Assembly: GCA_027886175.1 (NCBI GenBank)
Contig: JAJNNQ010000129.1
Coordinates: 1,302,001 to 1,366,000, forward strand
Length of the DNA stretch: 64,000 nt
Direction: 5' to 3'
DNA from: Phylloscopus collybita
Lineage: Eukaryota; Chordata; Aves; Passeriformes; Phylloscopidae
Under the pieces are notes generated by a model. That model made no database searches. It was not told the DNA's origin and saw only the letters and a list, made by a program, of their open reading frames with translations. Every line of letters begins with the position of its first letter. The stretch's first letter is position 1. The position numbers were made by a program, and so were the translations under genes. Shown piece after piece: positions 11,095 through 25,684 of the stretch.

Positions 11095-14000
11095 AGAAGC
11101 CCAGTGGCAGGCAGACAGCATTAGACATGAACGGTGGCCCTTTTCCTATGGGCAACCAAAGTCTCCATGCCACGTTCCTGAAGTCAGGTTTTAGGAGACC
11201 TTTGGCAGTACAAGGGCAGACAAACTTCCATCTGGTGGGAAATTCCATTTGGGAGATAACCTCATTTGTAGGGAATATTAGTAGGCATATGCCCACTGGC
11301 ACTCAGACAGCATTAGACACGAACAGTGGCCCTTTTCCATGGAAAAAGAAATTATCCATCCTATGTTCCTGATGTCAGTTTGAAGGAGGCCTTTGGTACT
11401 ACAAGGGCAGACAAACTTCCAAATGGCGGTAGATTGCACCTCGGAGATGTCCTCATTTGTATGGAATTTTAGTGGTATTTTAGTACTCAGCAGCCACGAC
11501 AGAGAGCATTAAACATGAACAGTGGGCCTTTTCCATAGGAAACCAAAGTCTCCAAGTGAGGTTCCGAATGTCAGTTTGAAGGAGGCCTTTGTCACTGCAA
11601 GAGCAGACAAACTTCCATCTGGTGGCATATTGCGTCTGGGAGATATCCTCATTTGTATGTAATTTCAGTAGTCATAAGCCCAGTGGCAAGGGGGCAGTAT
11701 TAAACACCAAGGGTGTCCTGTTTCCATGGGAAACCAAAGCGTCCTCTCCAGATTCCTGATGTCAGTTTGTAGGAGGCCATTGGCATTAAAAGGGTAGACA
11801 AACTTTCAACTGGTAGTAGACTCCATCTGGGAGATATCCTCATTTGTATGGAATTTTACTAGGCATAAGCCCAGTGGCAGGCACATAGCATTAGACACAA
11901 ACGGTGGCCCATTTCCATGGGAAACCAAAGTCTCCACCCCACGTTCCTGATGTCAGTTTTTAGGAGGCCTTTGGCACTACAAGGGCAGGCAAACTTCCAC
12001 CTGGTGGTAGATTTCACCTGGGAGATATCCTCATTTGTATGGAACTTCAGCAGTCATAACCCCAGTGCCAGGCAGACAGCATTAGACGCGAACGGTGGTC
12101 CTTTTCCATGGGAAACCAAAGTCTCCACCCTAGGTTCCTGATGTCAGTTTGTAGGAGGCCTTTGGAACCACAAGGGCAAAGAAACTTCCATCTGGTGTTA
12201 GATTCCACCTGGGAGATATTCTCATTTGTATGGAATTTTAGTGGAATTTTAGTAGGCAGAAGCCCAGCGGCAGGAAGACAGCATTAGACACGAACGGTGA
12301 CCCATTTCCTTGGGAAACCAAAGTCTCCACCCCACGATCCTAATGTCATTTTCTAGGAGGCCTCTGGCACTACAAGAGGAGACAAACTTCCAACTTGTGG
12401 CATATTGCATCTGGGAGATATCCTCATTTGTATGTAATTTTAGTAGCCATAAGCCCACTGGCAGTCAGACAGCATTAGACACGAACGGTGTCCCTTTTCC
12501 ATGGGAAACCAAAGTCTCTGCCCCAGATTCCTGATGTCAATTTGTATGAGGCCTCTTGCTCTACAGGGGCCAACAAACTTCCATCTGGTTGTAGATTGCA
12601 CCTGGGAGACATCCTCATTTGTATGGAATTTTAGTGGAATTTTAATAGGCGGAAGCCTAGTGGCAGGCACACATTAGACACTAACGGTGGCCCATTTCCA
12701 TGGGAAACCAAAGTCTCCACTCCAGGTTCCTGATGTCAGTTTGTAGAAGGCCTTTGGCACTACAAGGGCAGACAAAGTTTTGTCTGGTGGTTGATTGCAT
12801 CGAGGAGATATCCTCATTTGTATGGAATTTCAGCAGGCAGAAGCCCAGTGGCAGGCAGACAGCATTAGACACGAACAGTGGACCTTTTCAATGGGAAACC
12901 AAAGTCTCCACCTCACGTTCCTGATGTCAGTTTGTAGGAGGCCTTTGGAACTACAAGGGCAGACAAAATTCCATCTGGTGGTAAATTGCACCTGGGAGAT
13001 ATCCTCATTTGTATAGAATTATAGAGGAATTTAATTGCGCAGAATCCCAGCGACAGGTAGACAGAATTAGACATGAATAGTGGCCCTTTTCTAGGGGAAA
13101 ACAAAGCCTCCAGGCCAGGTTCCTGATGTCAGTTTTTAGGAGGCCTTTGGCACTACAAGAACAGACAAACTTCCAACTAGTGGCATATTGCAGCTTGGAG
13201 ATATACTCATTTGTATGGAATTTTAGTGGAATTAAAGCAGGCAGAAGCGCAGTGTCAAGAAAACAGCATTGAAAACCAACGGTGGCCCATTTCCTTGGGA
13301 AACCAAAGTCTCCACCCCACGTTCCTGATGTCCGTTTCTAGGAGGCTTTTGGCACTACAAGAGCAGACAAACTTCCAACTGGTGGCATATTGCATCGGGG
13401 AGATATCCTCATTTGTATGTAATTTTAGTGGAATTTTAGTAGGCATAAGCCCAGTGTATGGCAGACAGCATTAGACACGAACGGTGACCCATTTCTAAGG
13501 GAAACCAAAGTCTCCACCCCACGTTCCTGATGTCCGTTTCTAGGAGGGCTTTGGCACTACAAGGGCAGACAAACTTCCACCTGGTGGTAGATTTCACCTG
13601 GGAGATATCCTCATTTCTATGGAACTTCAGCAGTCATAGCCACAGTGCCAGGCAGACAGCATTATACGCGAACGGTGGCCCATTTCTTTGGGAAACCAAA
13701 GTCTCCACCGCACGTTCCTGATGTCAGTTTTTAGGAGGCCTTTGGCACTACAAGGGCAGACAAACTTCCAACGGGTGGTAGATTGCACCTGGGAGACATC
13801 GTCATTTGTGAGGGATTTCAGCAGGCATAACCCCAGTGCCAGGCAGACAGCATTAGACACGAACGGTGGCCCTTTTCCGTGGGAAACCAAAATCTCCACG
13901 CCACGTTGCTGATGTCACTTTGTAGGAGGCATTTTCCAATATAAGGGCAGAGAAACTTCCATCTGGTTGTCGATTGCACCTGGGAGATATCCTCATTTCT

Positions 14001-14792
14001 ATTGAATTTTAGTGGAATTTTAGTAGGAAGAAGCCCAGTGGCAGGCAGACAGTATTAGACACGAACGGTGCCTCATTTCTATGGGAAACCAAAGTCTCCA
14101 CACCACGTACCCGCTGTCCATTTCTAGGAGACCTTTGGCACTACAAGGGCAGACAAACTTCCACCTTGTGGGAGATTGCACCTTGGAGATATCCTCATCT
14201 GTATGCAACTTCAGCAGTCATAACCACAGTGCCAGGCAGACAGCATTAGACGGGAACGGCGGTCCTTTTCCATGGGAAACCAAAGTCTCCACACCACGTA
14301 CCGGATGTCAGGTTTTAGGAGGCATTTGGCAGTACAAGGGCAGACAAACTTCCGTCTGGTGGTTGATTGCATCGGGGAGATATCCTCATTTGTATGGAAT
14401 TTCAGCACGTAGAAACCCAGTGGCAGGCAGACAGCATAAGACACGAACGGTGGCCCATTTCTAAGGGAAACCAAAGTCTCCACCCCACGTTCCTGTTGTC
14501 CGTTTCTAGGAGGCCTTTGGCACTACAAGGGCAGACAAACTTCCACCTGGTGGTAGATTGCACCTGGGAGATATCCTCATTTGTATGGAACCTCTGCAGT
14601 CCTAACTACAGTGCCAGGCAGACAGCATTAGTCACGAACGGTGGTCCTTTTCCATGGGAAACCAAAGTCTCCACACAACGTTCCCGATGTCAGGTTTTAG
14701 GAGACCTTTGGCAGTACAAGGGCAGACAATCTTCCGTCTGGTGGTTGATTGCATCGGGGAGATATCCTCATTTGTATGGAATTTCAGCAGGT
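11095..14792 (+). repeat. Higher-order repeat copy 4 (3698 bp)
   Basis: This copy has full length and canonical order. It shares with copy 5 the m6 variant GCAGAAGCCCAGCGG (about 12,256), where other copies read GCAGAATCCC. It shares GACATCGTCATT in m14 (about 13,796) with copies 5 and 8. A private change, ATTATACGCG for ATTAGACGCG, lies near 13,663. It contains the m7-m8 version that is exactly reproduced in reverse orientation at 52,701-52,937. Confidence 0.97.
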
Positions 14793-17700
14793 AGAAGCCC
14801 AGTGGCAGGCAGACAGCATTAGACATGAACGGTGGCCCTTTTCCTATGGGCAACCAAAGTCTCCATGCCACGTTCCTGAAGTCAGGTTTTAGGAGACCTT
14901 TGGCAGTACAAGGGCAGACAAACTTCCATCTGGTGGGAAATTCCATTTGGGAGATAACCTCATTTGTAGGGAATATTAGTAGGCATATGCCCACTGGCAC
15001 TCAGACAGCATTAGACACGAACAGTGGCCCTTTTCCATGGAAAAAGAAATTATCCATCCTATGTTCCTGATGTCAGTTTGAAGGAGGCCTTTGGTACTAC
15101 AAGGGCAGACAAACTTCCAAATGGCGGTAGATTGCACCTCGGAGATGTCCTCATTTGTATGGAATTTTAGTGGTATTTTAGTACTCAGCAGCCACGACAG
15201 AGAGCATTAAACATGAACAGTGGGCCTTTTCCATAGGAAACCAAAGTCTCCAAGTGAGGTTCCGAATGTCAGTTTGAAGGAGGCCTTTGTCACTGCAAGA
15301 GCAGACAAACTTCCATCTGGTGGCATATTGCGTCTGGGAGATATCCTCATTTGTATGTAATTTCAGTAGTCATAAGCCCAGTGGCAAGGGGGCAGTATTA
15401 AACACCAAGGGTGTCCTGTTTCCATGGGAAACCAAAGCGTCCTCTCCAGATTCCTGATGTCAGTTTGTAGGAGGCCATTGGCATTAAAAGGGTAGACAAA
15501 CTTTCAACTGGTAGTAGACTCCATCTGGGAGATATCCTCATTTGTATGGAATTTTACTAGGCATAAGCCCAGTGGCAGGCACATAGCATTAGACACAAAC
15601 GGTGGCCCATTTCCATGGGAAACCAAAGTCTCCACCCCACGTTCCTGATGTCAGTTTTTAGGAGGCCTTTGGCACTACAAGGGCAGGCAAACTTCCACCT
15701 GGTGGTAGATTTCACCTGGGAGATATCCTCATTTGAATGGAACTTCAGCAGTCATAACCCCAGTGCCAGGCAGACAGCATTAGACGCGAACGGTGGTCCT
15801 TTTCCATGGGAAACCAAAGTCTCCACCCTAGGTTCCTGATGTCAGTTTGTAGGAGGCCTTTGGAACCACAAGGGCAAAGAAACTTCCATCTGGTGTTAGA
15901 TTCCACCTGGGAGATATTCTCATTTGTATGGAATTTTAGTGGAATTTTAGTAGGCAGAAGCCCAGCGGCAGGAAGACAGCATTAGACACGAACGGTGACC
16001 CATTTCCTTGGGAAACCAAAGTCTCCACCCCACGATCCTAATGTCATTTTCTAGGAGGCCTCTGGCACTACAAGAGGAGACAAACTTCCAACTTGTGGCA
16101 TATTGCATCTGGGAGATATCCTCATTTGTATGTAATTTTAGTAGCCATAAGCCCACTGGCAGTCAGACAGCATTAGACACGAACGGTGTCCCTTTTCCAT
16201 GGGAAACTAAAGTCTCTGCCCCAGATTCCTGATGTCAATTTGTATGAGGCCTCTTGCTCTACAGGGGCCAACAAACTTCCATCTGGTTGTAGATTGCACC
16301 TGGGAGACATCCTCATTTGTATGGAATTTTAGTGGAATTTTAATAGGCGGAAGCCTAGTGGCAGGCACACATTAGACACTAACGGTGGCCCATTTCCATG
16401 GGAAACCAAAGTCTCCACTCCAGGTTCCTGATGTCAGTTTGTAGAAGGCCTTTGGCACTACAAGGGCAGACAAAGTTTTGTCTGGTGGTTGATTGCATCG
16501 AGGAGATATCCTCATTTGTATGGAATTTCAGCAGGCAGAAGCCCAGTGGCAGGCAGACAGCATTAGACACGAACAGTGGACCTTTTCAATGGGAAACCAA
16601 AGTCTCCACCTCACGTTCCTGATGTCAGTTTGTAGGAGGCCTTTGGAACTACAAGGGCAGACAAAATTCCATCTGGTGGTAAATTGCACCTGGGAGATAT
16701 CCTCATTTGTATAGAATTATAGAGGAATTTAATTGCGCAGAATCCCAGCGACAGGTAGACAGAATTAGACATGAATAGTGGCCCTTTTCTAGGGGAAAAC
16801 AAAGCCTCCAGGCCAGGTTCCTGATGTCAGTTTTTAGGAGGCCTTTGGCACTACAAGAACAGACAAACTTCCAACTAGTGGCATATTGCAGCTTGGAGAT
16901 ATACTCATTTGTATGGAATTTTAGTGGAATTAAAGCAGGCAGAAGCGCAGTGTCAAGAAAACAGCATTGAAAACAAACGGTGGCCCATTTCCTTGGGAAA
17001 CCAAAGTCTCCACCCCACGTTCCTGATGTCCGTTTCTAGGAGGCTTTTGGCACTACAAGAGCAGACAAACTTCCAACTGGTGGCATATTGCATCGGGGAG
17101 ATATCCTCATTTGTATGTAATTTTAGTGGAATTTTAGTAGGCATAAGCCCAGTGTATGGCAGACAGCATTAGACACGAACGGTGACCCATTTCTAAGGGA
17201 AACCAAAGTCTCCACCCCACGTTCCTGATGTCCGTTTCTAGGAGGGCTTTGGCACTACAAGGGCAGACAAACTTCCACCTGGTGGTAGATTTCACCTGGG
17301 AGATATCCTCATTTCTATGGAACTTCAGCAGTCATAGCCACAGTGCCAGGCAGACAGCATTAGACGCGAACGGTGGCCCATTTCTTTGGGAAACCAAAGT
17401 CTCCACCGCACGTTCCTGATGTCAGTTTTTAGGAGGCCTTTGGCACTACAAGGGCAGACAAACTTCCAACGGGTGGTAGATAGCACCTGGGAGACATCGT
17501 CATTTGTGAGGGATTTCAGCAGGCATAACCCCAGTGCCAGGCAGACAGCATTAGACACGAACGGTGGCCCTTTTCCGTGGGAAACCAAAATCTCCACGCC
17601 ACGTTGCTGATGTCACTTTGTAGGAGGCATTTTCCAATATAAGGGCAGAGAAACTTCCATCTGGTTGTCGATTGCACCTGGGAGATATCCTCATTTCTAT

Positions 17701-18490
17701 TGAATTTTAGTGGAATTTTAGTAGGAAGAAGCCCAGTGGCAGGCAGACAGTATTAGACACGAACGGTGCCTCATTTCTATGGGAAACCAAAGTCTCCACA
17801 CCACGTACCCGCTGTCCATTTCTAGGAGACCTTTGGCACTACAAGGGCAGACAAACTTCCACCTTGTGGGAGATTGCACCTTGGAGATATCCTCATCTGT
17901 ATGCAACTTCAGCAGTCATAACCACAGTGCCAGGCAGACAGCATTAGACGGGAACGGCGGTCCTTTTCCATGGGAAACCAAAGTCTCCACACCACGTACC
18001 GGATGTCAGGTTTTAGGAGGCATTTGGCAGTACAAGGGCAGACAAACTTCCGTCTGGTGGTTGATTGCATCGGGGAGATATCCTCATTTGTATGGAATTT
18101 CAGCACGTAGAAACCCAGTGGCAGGCAGACAGCATAAGACACGAACGGTGGCCCATTTCTAAGGGAAACCAAAGTCTCCACCCCACGTTCCTGTTGTCCG
18201 TTTCTAGGAGGCCTTTGGCACTACAAGGGCAGACAAACTTCCACCTGGTGGTAGATTGCACCTGGGAGATATCCTCATTTGTATGGAACCTCTGCAGTCC
18301 TAACTACAGTGCCAGGCAGACAGCATTAGTCACGAACGGTGGTCCTTTTCCATGGGAAACCAAAGTCTCCACACAACGTTCCCGATGTCAGGTTTTAGGA
18401 GACCTTTGGCAGTACAAGGGCAGACAATCTTCCGTCTGGTGGTTGATTGCATCGGGGAGATATCCTCATTTGTATGGAATTTCAGCAGGT
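14793..18490 (+). repeat. Higher-order repeat copy 5 (3698 bp)
   Basis: This copy has full length and canonical order. Private substitutions include CATTTGAATGG (about 15,731), GGGAAACTAAAG (about 16,201), AAAACAAACGG (about 16,971) and GATAGCACC (about 17,480). Otherwise it groups with copies 3 and 4 through the GTAGAAGG variant in m9. Confidence 0.97.
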
Positions 18491-21400
18491 AGAAGCCCAG
18501 TGGCAGGCAGACAGCATTAGACATGAACGGTGGCCCTTTTCCTATGGGCAACCAAAGTCTCCATGCCACGTTCCTGAAGTCAGGTTTTAGGAGACCTTTG
18601 GCAGTACAAGGGCAGACAAACTTCCATCTGGTGGGAAATTCTATTTGGGAGATAACCTCATTTGTAGTGAATATTAGTAGGCATATGCCCACTGGCACTC
18701 AGACAGCATTAGACACGAACAGTGGCCCTTTTCCATGGAAAAAGAAATTATCCATCCTATGTTCCTGATGTCAGTTTGAAGGAGGCCTTTGGTACTACAA
18801 GGGCAGACAAACTTCCAAATGGCGGTAGATTGCACCTCGGAGATGTCCTCATTTGTATGGAATTTTAGTGGTATTTTAGTACTCAGCAGCCCAGACAGAC
18901 AGCATTAAACATGAACGGTGGGCCTTTTCCATAGGAAACCAAAGTCTCCAAGTGAGGTTCCGAATGTCAGTTTGAAGGAGGCCTTTGTCACTGCAAGAGC
19001 AGACAAACTTCCATCTGGTGGCATATTGCGTCTGGGAGATATCCTCATTTGTATGTAATTTCAGTAGTCATAAGCCCAGTGGCAAGGGGGCAGTATTAAA
19101 CACCAAGGGTGTCCTGTTTCCATGGGAAACCAAAGCGTCCTCTCCAGATTCCTGATGTCAGTTTGTAGGAGGCCATTGGCATTAAAAGGGTAGACAAACT
19201 TTCAACTGGTAGTAGACTCCATCTGGGAGATATCCTCATTTGTATGGAATTTTACTAGGCATAAGCCCAGTGGCAGGCACATAGCATTAGACACAAACGG
19301 TGGCCCATTTCCATGGGAAACCAAAGTCTCCACCCCACGTTCCTGATGTCAGTTTTTAGGAGGCCTTTGGCACTACAAAGGCAGGCAAACTTCCACCTGG
19401 TGGTAGATTTCACCTGGGAGATATCCTCATTTGTATGGAACTTCAGCAGTCATAACCCCAGTGCCAGGCAGACAGCATTAGACGCGAACGGTGGTCCCTT
19501 TCCATGGGAAACCAAAGTCTCCACCCTAGGTTCCTGATGTCAGTTTGTAGGAGGCCTTTGGAACCACAAGGGCAAAGAAACTTCCATCTGGTGTTAGATT
19601 CCACCTGGGAGATATTCTCATTTGTATGGAATTTTAGTGGAATTTTAGTAGGCAGAATCCCAGCGGCAGGAAGACAGCATTAGACACGAACGGTGACCCA
19701 TTTCCTTGGGAAACCAAAGTCTCCACCCCACGATCCTAATGTCATTTTCTAGGAGGCCTCTGGCACTACAAGAGGAGACAAACTTCCAACTGGTGGCATA
19801 TTGCATCTGGGAGATATCCTCATTTGTATGTAATTTTAGTAGCCATAAGCCCACTGGCAGTCAGACAGCATTAGACACGAACGGTGTCCCTTTTCCATGG
19901 GAAACCAAAGTCTCTGCCCCAGATTCCTGATGTCAATTTGTATGAAGCCTTTTGCTCTACAGGGGCCGACAAACTTCCATCTGGTTGTAGATTGCACCTG
20001 GGAGACATCCTCATTTGTATGGAATTTTAGTGGAATTTTAATAGGCGGAAGCCTAGTGGCAGGCACACATTAGACACTAACGGTGGCCCATTTCCATGGG
20101 AAACCAAAGTCTCCACTCCAGGTTCCTGATGTCAGTTTGTAGGAGGCCTTTGGCACTACAAGGGCAGACAAAGTTTTGTCTGGTGGTTGATTGCATCGAG
20201 GAGATATCCTCATTTGTATGGAATTTCAGCAGGCAGAAGCCCAGTGGCAGGCAGACAGCATTAGACACGAACAGTGGACCTTTTCAATGGGAAACCAAAG
20301 TCTCCACCTCACGTTCCTGATGTCAGTTTGTAGGAGGCCTTTGGAACTACAAGGGCAGACAAAATTCCATCTGGTGATAAATTGCACCTGGGAGATATCC
20401 TCATTTGTATAGAATTATAGAGGAATTTAATTGCGCAGAATCCCAGCGACAGGTAGACAGAATTAGACATGAATAGTGGCCCTTTTCTAGGGGAAAACAA
20501 AGCCTCCAGGCCAGGTTCCTGATGTCAGTTTTTAGGAGGCCTTTGGCACTACAAGAACAGACAAACTTCCAACTAGTGGCATATTGCAGCTTGGAGATAT
20601 ACTCATTTGTATGGAATTTTAGTGGAATTAAAGCAGGCAGAAGCGCAGTGTCAAGAAAACAGCATTGAAAACCAACGGTGGCCCATTTCCTTGGGAAACC
20701 AAAGTCTCCACCCCACGTTCCTGATGTCCGTTTCTAGGAGGCTTTTGGCACTACAAGAGCAGACAAACTTCCAACTGGTGGCATATTGCATCGGGGAGAT
20801 ATCCTCATTTGTATGTAATTTTAGTGGAATTTTAGTAGGCATAAGCCCAGTGTATGGCAGACAGCATTAGACACGAACGGTGACCCATTTCTAAGGGAAA
20901 CCAAAGTCTCCACCCCACGTTCCTGATGTCCGTTTCTAGGAGGGCTTTGGCACTACAAGGGCAGACAAACTTCCACCTGGTGGTAGATTTCACCTGGGAG
21001 ATATCCTCATTTCTATGGAACTTCAGCAGTCATAGCCACAGTGCCAGGCAGACAGCATTAGACGCGAACGGTGGCCCATTTCTTTGGGAAACCAAAGTCT
21101 CCACCGCACGTTCCTGATGTCAGTTTTTAGGAGGCCTTTGGCACTACAAGGGCAGACAAACTTCCAACGGGTGGTAGATTGCACCTGGGAGACGTCCTCA
21201 TTTGTGAGGGATTTCAGCAGGCATAACCCCAGTGCCAGGCAGACAGCATTAGACACGAACGGTGGCCCTTTTCCGTGGGAAACCAAAATCTCCACGCCAC
21301 GTTGCTGATGTCACTTTGTAGGAGGCATTTTCCAATATAAGGGCAGAGAAACTTCCATCTGGTTGTCGATTGCACCTGGGAGATATCCTCATTTCTATTG

Positions 21401-22188
21401 AATTTTAGTGGAATTTTAGTAGGAAGAAGCCCAGTGGCAGGCAGACAGTATTAGACACGAACGGTGGCTCATTTCTATGGGAAACCAAAGTCTCCACACC
21501 ACGTACCCGCTGTCCATTTCTAGGAGACCTTTGGCACTACAAGGGCAGACAAACTTCCACCTTGTGGTAGATTGCACCTTGGAGATATCCTCATCTGTAT
21601 GCAACTTCAGCAGTCATAACCACAGTGCCAGGCAGACAGCATTAGACGGGAACGGCGGTCCTTTTCCATGGGAAACCAAAGTCTCCACACCACGTACCGG
21701 ATGTCAGGTTTTAGGAGGCATTTGGCAGTACAAGGGCAGACAAACTTCCGTCTGGTGGTTGATTGCATCGGGGAGATATCCTCATTTGTATGGAATTTCA
21801 GCACGTAGAAACCCAGTGGCAGGCAGACAGCATAAGACACGAACGGTGGCCCATTTCTAAGGGAAACCAAAGTCTCCACCCCACGTTCCTGTTGTCCGTT
21901 TCTAGGAGGCCTTTGGCACTACAAGGGCAGACAAACTTCCACCTGGTGGTAGATTGCACCTTGGAGATATCCTCATTTGTATGGAACCTCTGCAGTCCTA
22001 ACTACAGTGCCAGGCAGACAGCATTAGTCACGAACGGTGGTCCTTTTCCATGGGAAACCAAAGTCTCCACACAACGTTCCCGATGTCAGGTTTTAGGAGA
22101 CCTTTGGCAGTACAAGGGCAGACAATCTTCCGTCTGGTGGTTGATTGCATCGGGGAGATATCCTCATTTGTATGGAATTTCAGCAGGT
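18491..22188 (+). repeat. Higher-order repeat copy 6 (3698 bp)
   Basis: This copy has full length and canonical order. It opens a second variant group: TTCTATTTGGG in m1, ACTACAAAGGCAGG in m5 (A at 19,379), GAAGCCTTTTGCTC in m8, CTGGTGATAAATT in m10 and GACGTCCTCAT in m14 (G at 21,194). These variants recur in copy 10, and several also in copy 9. A private change, TTTGTAGTGAAT, lies near 18,660. Confidence 0.97.
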
Positions 22189-25100
22189 AGAAGCCCAGTG
22201 GCAGGCAGACAGCATTAGACATGAACGGTGGCCCTTTTCCTATGGGCAACCAAAGTCTCCATGCCACGTTCCTGAAGTCAGGTTTTAGGAGACCTTTGGC
22301 AGTACAAGGGCAGACAAACTTCCATCTGGTGGGAAATTCTATTTGGGAGATAACCTCATTTGTAGGGAATATTAGTAGGCATATGCCCACTGGCACTCAG
22401 ACAGCATTAGACACGAACAGTGGCCCTTTTCCATGGAAAAAGAAATTATCCATCCTATGTTCCTGATGTCAGTTTGAAGGAGGCCTTTGGTACTACAAGG
22501 GCAGACAAACTTCCAACTGGCGGTAGATTGCACCTCGGAGATGTCCTCATTTGTATGGAATTTTAGTGGTATTTTAGTACTCAGCAGCCACGACAGACAG
22601 CATTAAACATGAACGGTGGGCCTTTTCCATAGGAAACCAAAGTCTCCAGGTGAGGTTCCGAATGTCAGTTTGAAGGAGGCCTTTGTCACTGCAAGAGCAG
22701 ACAAACTTCCATCTGGTGGCATATTGCGTCTGGGAGATATCCTCATTTGTATGTAATTTCAGTAGTCATAAGCCCAGTGGCAAGGGGGCAGTATTAAACA
22801 CCAAGGGTGTCCTGTTTCCATGGGAAACCAAAGCGTCCTCTCCAGATTCCTGATGTCAGTTTGTAGGAGGCCATTGGCATTAAAAGGGTAGACAAACTTT
22901 CAACTGGTAGTAGACTCCATCTGGGAGATATCCTCATTTGTATGGAATTTTACTAGGCATAAGCCCAGTGGCAGGCACATAGCATTAGACACAAACGGTG
23001 GCCCATTTCCATGGGAAACCAAAGTCTCCACCCCACGTTCCTGATGTCAGTTTTTAGGAGGCCTTTGGCACTACAAGGGCAGGCAAACTTCCACCTGGTG
23101 GTAGATTTCACCTGGGAGATATCCTCATTTGTATGGAACTTCAGCAGTCATAACCCCAGTGCCAGGCAGACAGCATTAGACGCGAACGGTGGTCCCTTTC
23201 CATGGGAAACCAAAGTCTCCACCCTAGGTTCCTGATGTCAGTTTGTAGGAGGCCTTTGGAACCACAAGGGCAAAGAAACTTCCATCTGGTGTTAGATTCC
23301 ACCTGGGAGATATTCTCATTTGTATGGAATTTTAGTGGAATTTTAGTAGGCAGAATCCCAGCGGCAGGAAGACAGCATTAGACACGAACGGTGACCCATT
23401 TCCTTGGGAAACCAAAGTCTCCACCCCACGATCCTAATGTCATTTTCTAGGAGGCCTCTGGCACTACAAGAGGAGACAAACTTCCAACTGGTGGCATATT
23501 GCATCTGGGAGATATCCTCATTTGTATGTAATTTTAGTAGCCATAAGCCCACTGGCAGTCAGACAGCATTAGACACGAACAGTGTCCCTTTTCCATGGGA
23601 AACCAAAGTCTCTGCCCCAGATTCCTGATGTCAATTTGTATGAGGCCTCTTGCTCTACAGGGGCCAACAAACTTCCATCTGGTTGTAGATTGCACCTGGG
23701 AGACATCCTCATTTGTATGGAATTTTAGTGGAATTTTAATAGGCGGAAGCCTAGTGGCAGGCACACATTAGACACTAACGGTGGCCCATTTCCATGGGAA
23801 ACCAAAGTCTCCACTCCAGGTTCCTGATGTCAGTTTGTAGGAGGCCTTTGGCACTACAAGGGCAGACAAAGTTTTGTCTGGTGGTTGATTGCATCGAGGA
23901 GATATCCTCATTTGTATGGAATTTCAGCAGGCAGAAGCCCAGTGGCAGGCAGACAGCATTAGACACGAACAGTGGACCTTTTCAATGGGAAACCAAAGTC
24001 TCCACCTCACGTTCCTGATGTCAGTTTGTAGGAGGCCTTTGGAATTACAAGGGCAGACAAAATTCCATCTGGTGGTAAATTGCACCTGGGAGATATCCTC
24101 ATTTGTACAGAATTATAGAGGAATTTAATTGCGCAGAATCCCAGCGACAGGTAGACAGAATTAGACATGAATAGTGGCCCTTTTCTAGGGGAAAACAAAG
24201 CCTCCAGGCCAGGTTCCTGATGTCAGTTTTTAGGAGGCCTTTGGCACTACAAGAACAGACAAACTTCCAACTAGTGGCATATTGCAGCTTGGAGATATAC
24301 TCATTTGTATGGAATTTTAGTGGAATTAAAGCAGGCAGAAGCGCAGTGTCAAGAAAACAGCATTGAAAACCAACGGTGGCCCATTTCCTTGGGAAACCAA
24401 AGTCTCCACCCCACGTTCCTGATGTCCGTTTCTAGGAGGCTTTTGGCACTACAAGAGCAGACAAACTTCCAACTGGTGGCATATTGCATCGGGGAGATAT
24501 CCTCATTTGTATGTAATTTTAGTGGAATTTTAGTAGGCATAAGCCCAGTGTATGGCAGACAGCATTAGACACGAACGGTGACCCATTTCTAAGGGAAACC
24601 AAAGTCTCCACCCCACGTTCCTGATGTCCGTTTCTAGGAGGGCTTTGGCACTACAAGGGCAGACAAACTTCCACCTGGTGGTAGATTTCACCTGGGAGAT
24701 ATCCTCATTTCTATGGAACTTCAGCAGTCATAGCCACAGTGCCAGGCAGACAGCATTAGACGCGAACGGTGGCCCATTTCTTTGGGAAACCAAAGTCTCC
24801 ACCGCACGTTCCTGATGTCAGTTTTTAGGAGGCCTTTGGCACTACAAGGGCAGACAAACTTCCAACGGGTGGTAGATTGCACCTGGGAGACATCCTCATT
24901 TGTGAGGGATTTCAGCAGGCATAACCCCAGTGCCAGGCAGACAGCATTAGACACGAACGGTGGCTCATTTCTATGGGAAACCAAAGTCTCCACACCACGT
25001 ACCCGCTGTCCATTTCTAGGAGACCTTTGGCACTACAAGGGCAGACAAACTTCCACCTTGTGGTAGATTGCACCTTGGAGATATCCTCATCTGTATGCAA

Positions 25101-25684
25101 CTTCAGCAGTCATAACCACAGTGCCAGGCAGACAGCATTAGACGGGAACGGCGGTCCTTTTCCATGGGAAACCAAAGTCTCCACACCACGTACCGGATGT
25201 CAGGTTTTAGGAGGCATTTGGCAGTACAAGGGCAGACAAACTTCCGTCTGGTGGTTGATTGCATCGGGGAGATATCCTCATTTGTATGGAATTTCAGCAC
25301 GTAGAAACCCAGTGGCAGGCAGACAGCATAAGACATGAACGGTGGCCCATTTCTAAGGGAAACCAAAGTCTCCACCCCACGTTCCTGTTGTCCGTTTCTA
25401 GGAGGCCTTTGGCACTACAAGGGCAGACAAACTTCCACCTGGTGGTAGATTGCACCTGGGAGATATCCTCATTTGTATGGAACCTCTGCAGTCCTAACTA
25501 CAGTGCCAGGCAGACAGCATTAGTCATGAACGGTGGTCCTTTTCCATGGGAAACCAAAGTCTCCACACAACGTTCCCGATGTCAGGTTTTAGGAGACCTT
25601 TGGCAGTACAAGGGCAGACAATCTTCCGTCTGGTGGTTGATTGCATCGGGGAGATATCCTCATTTGTATGGAATTTCAGCAGGT
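22189..25684 (+). repeat. Higher-order repeat copy 7, lacking monomer m15 (3496 bp)
   Basis: This copy is 202 bp shorter than the others because monomer m15 is missing cleanly. The sequence passes from m14 into m16 within a 19-bp stretch (24,946-24,964) shared by both. Just before it the base is the m14-end type (AGCATT) and just after it the m16 type (GGCTC). The period is restored from copy 8 on. The variants AACTGGCGGTAG (C at 22,517) and CGACAGACAGC in m2 are shared with copy 11. Confidence 0.97.
24946..24964. other. Unequal-exchange junction deleting monomer m15 in HOR copy 7
   Basis: A 19-bp stretch is common to the m14/m15 and m15/m16 boundaries. The base at 24,945 is C (m14-end type), while 24,965 onward is m16 type (TCATTTC). 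The exchange therefore fell inside the shared stretch and removed exactly one 202-bp monomer in register. Confidence 0.9.
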
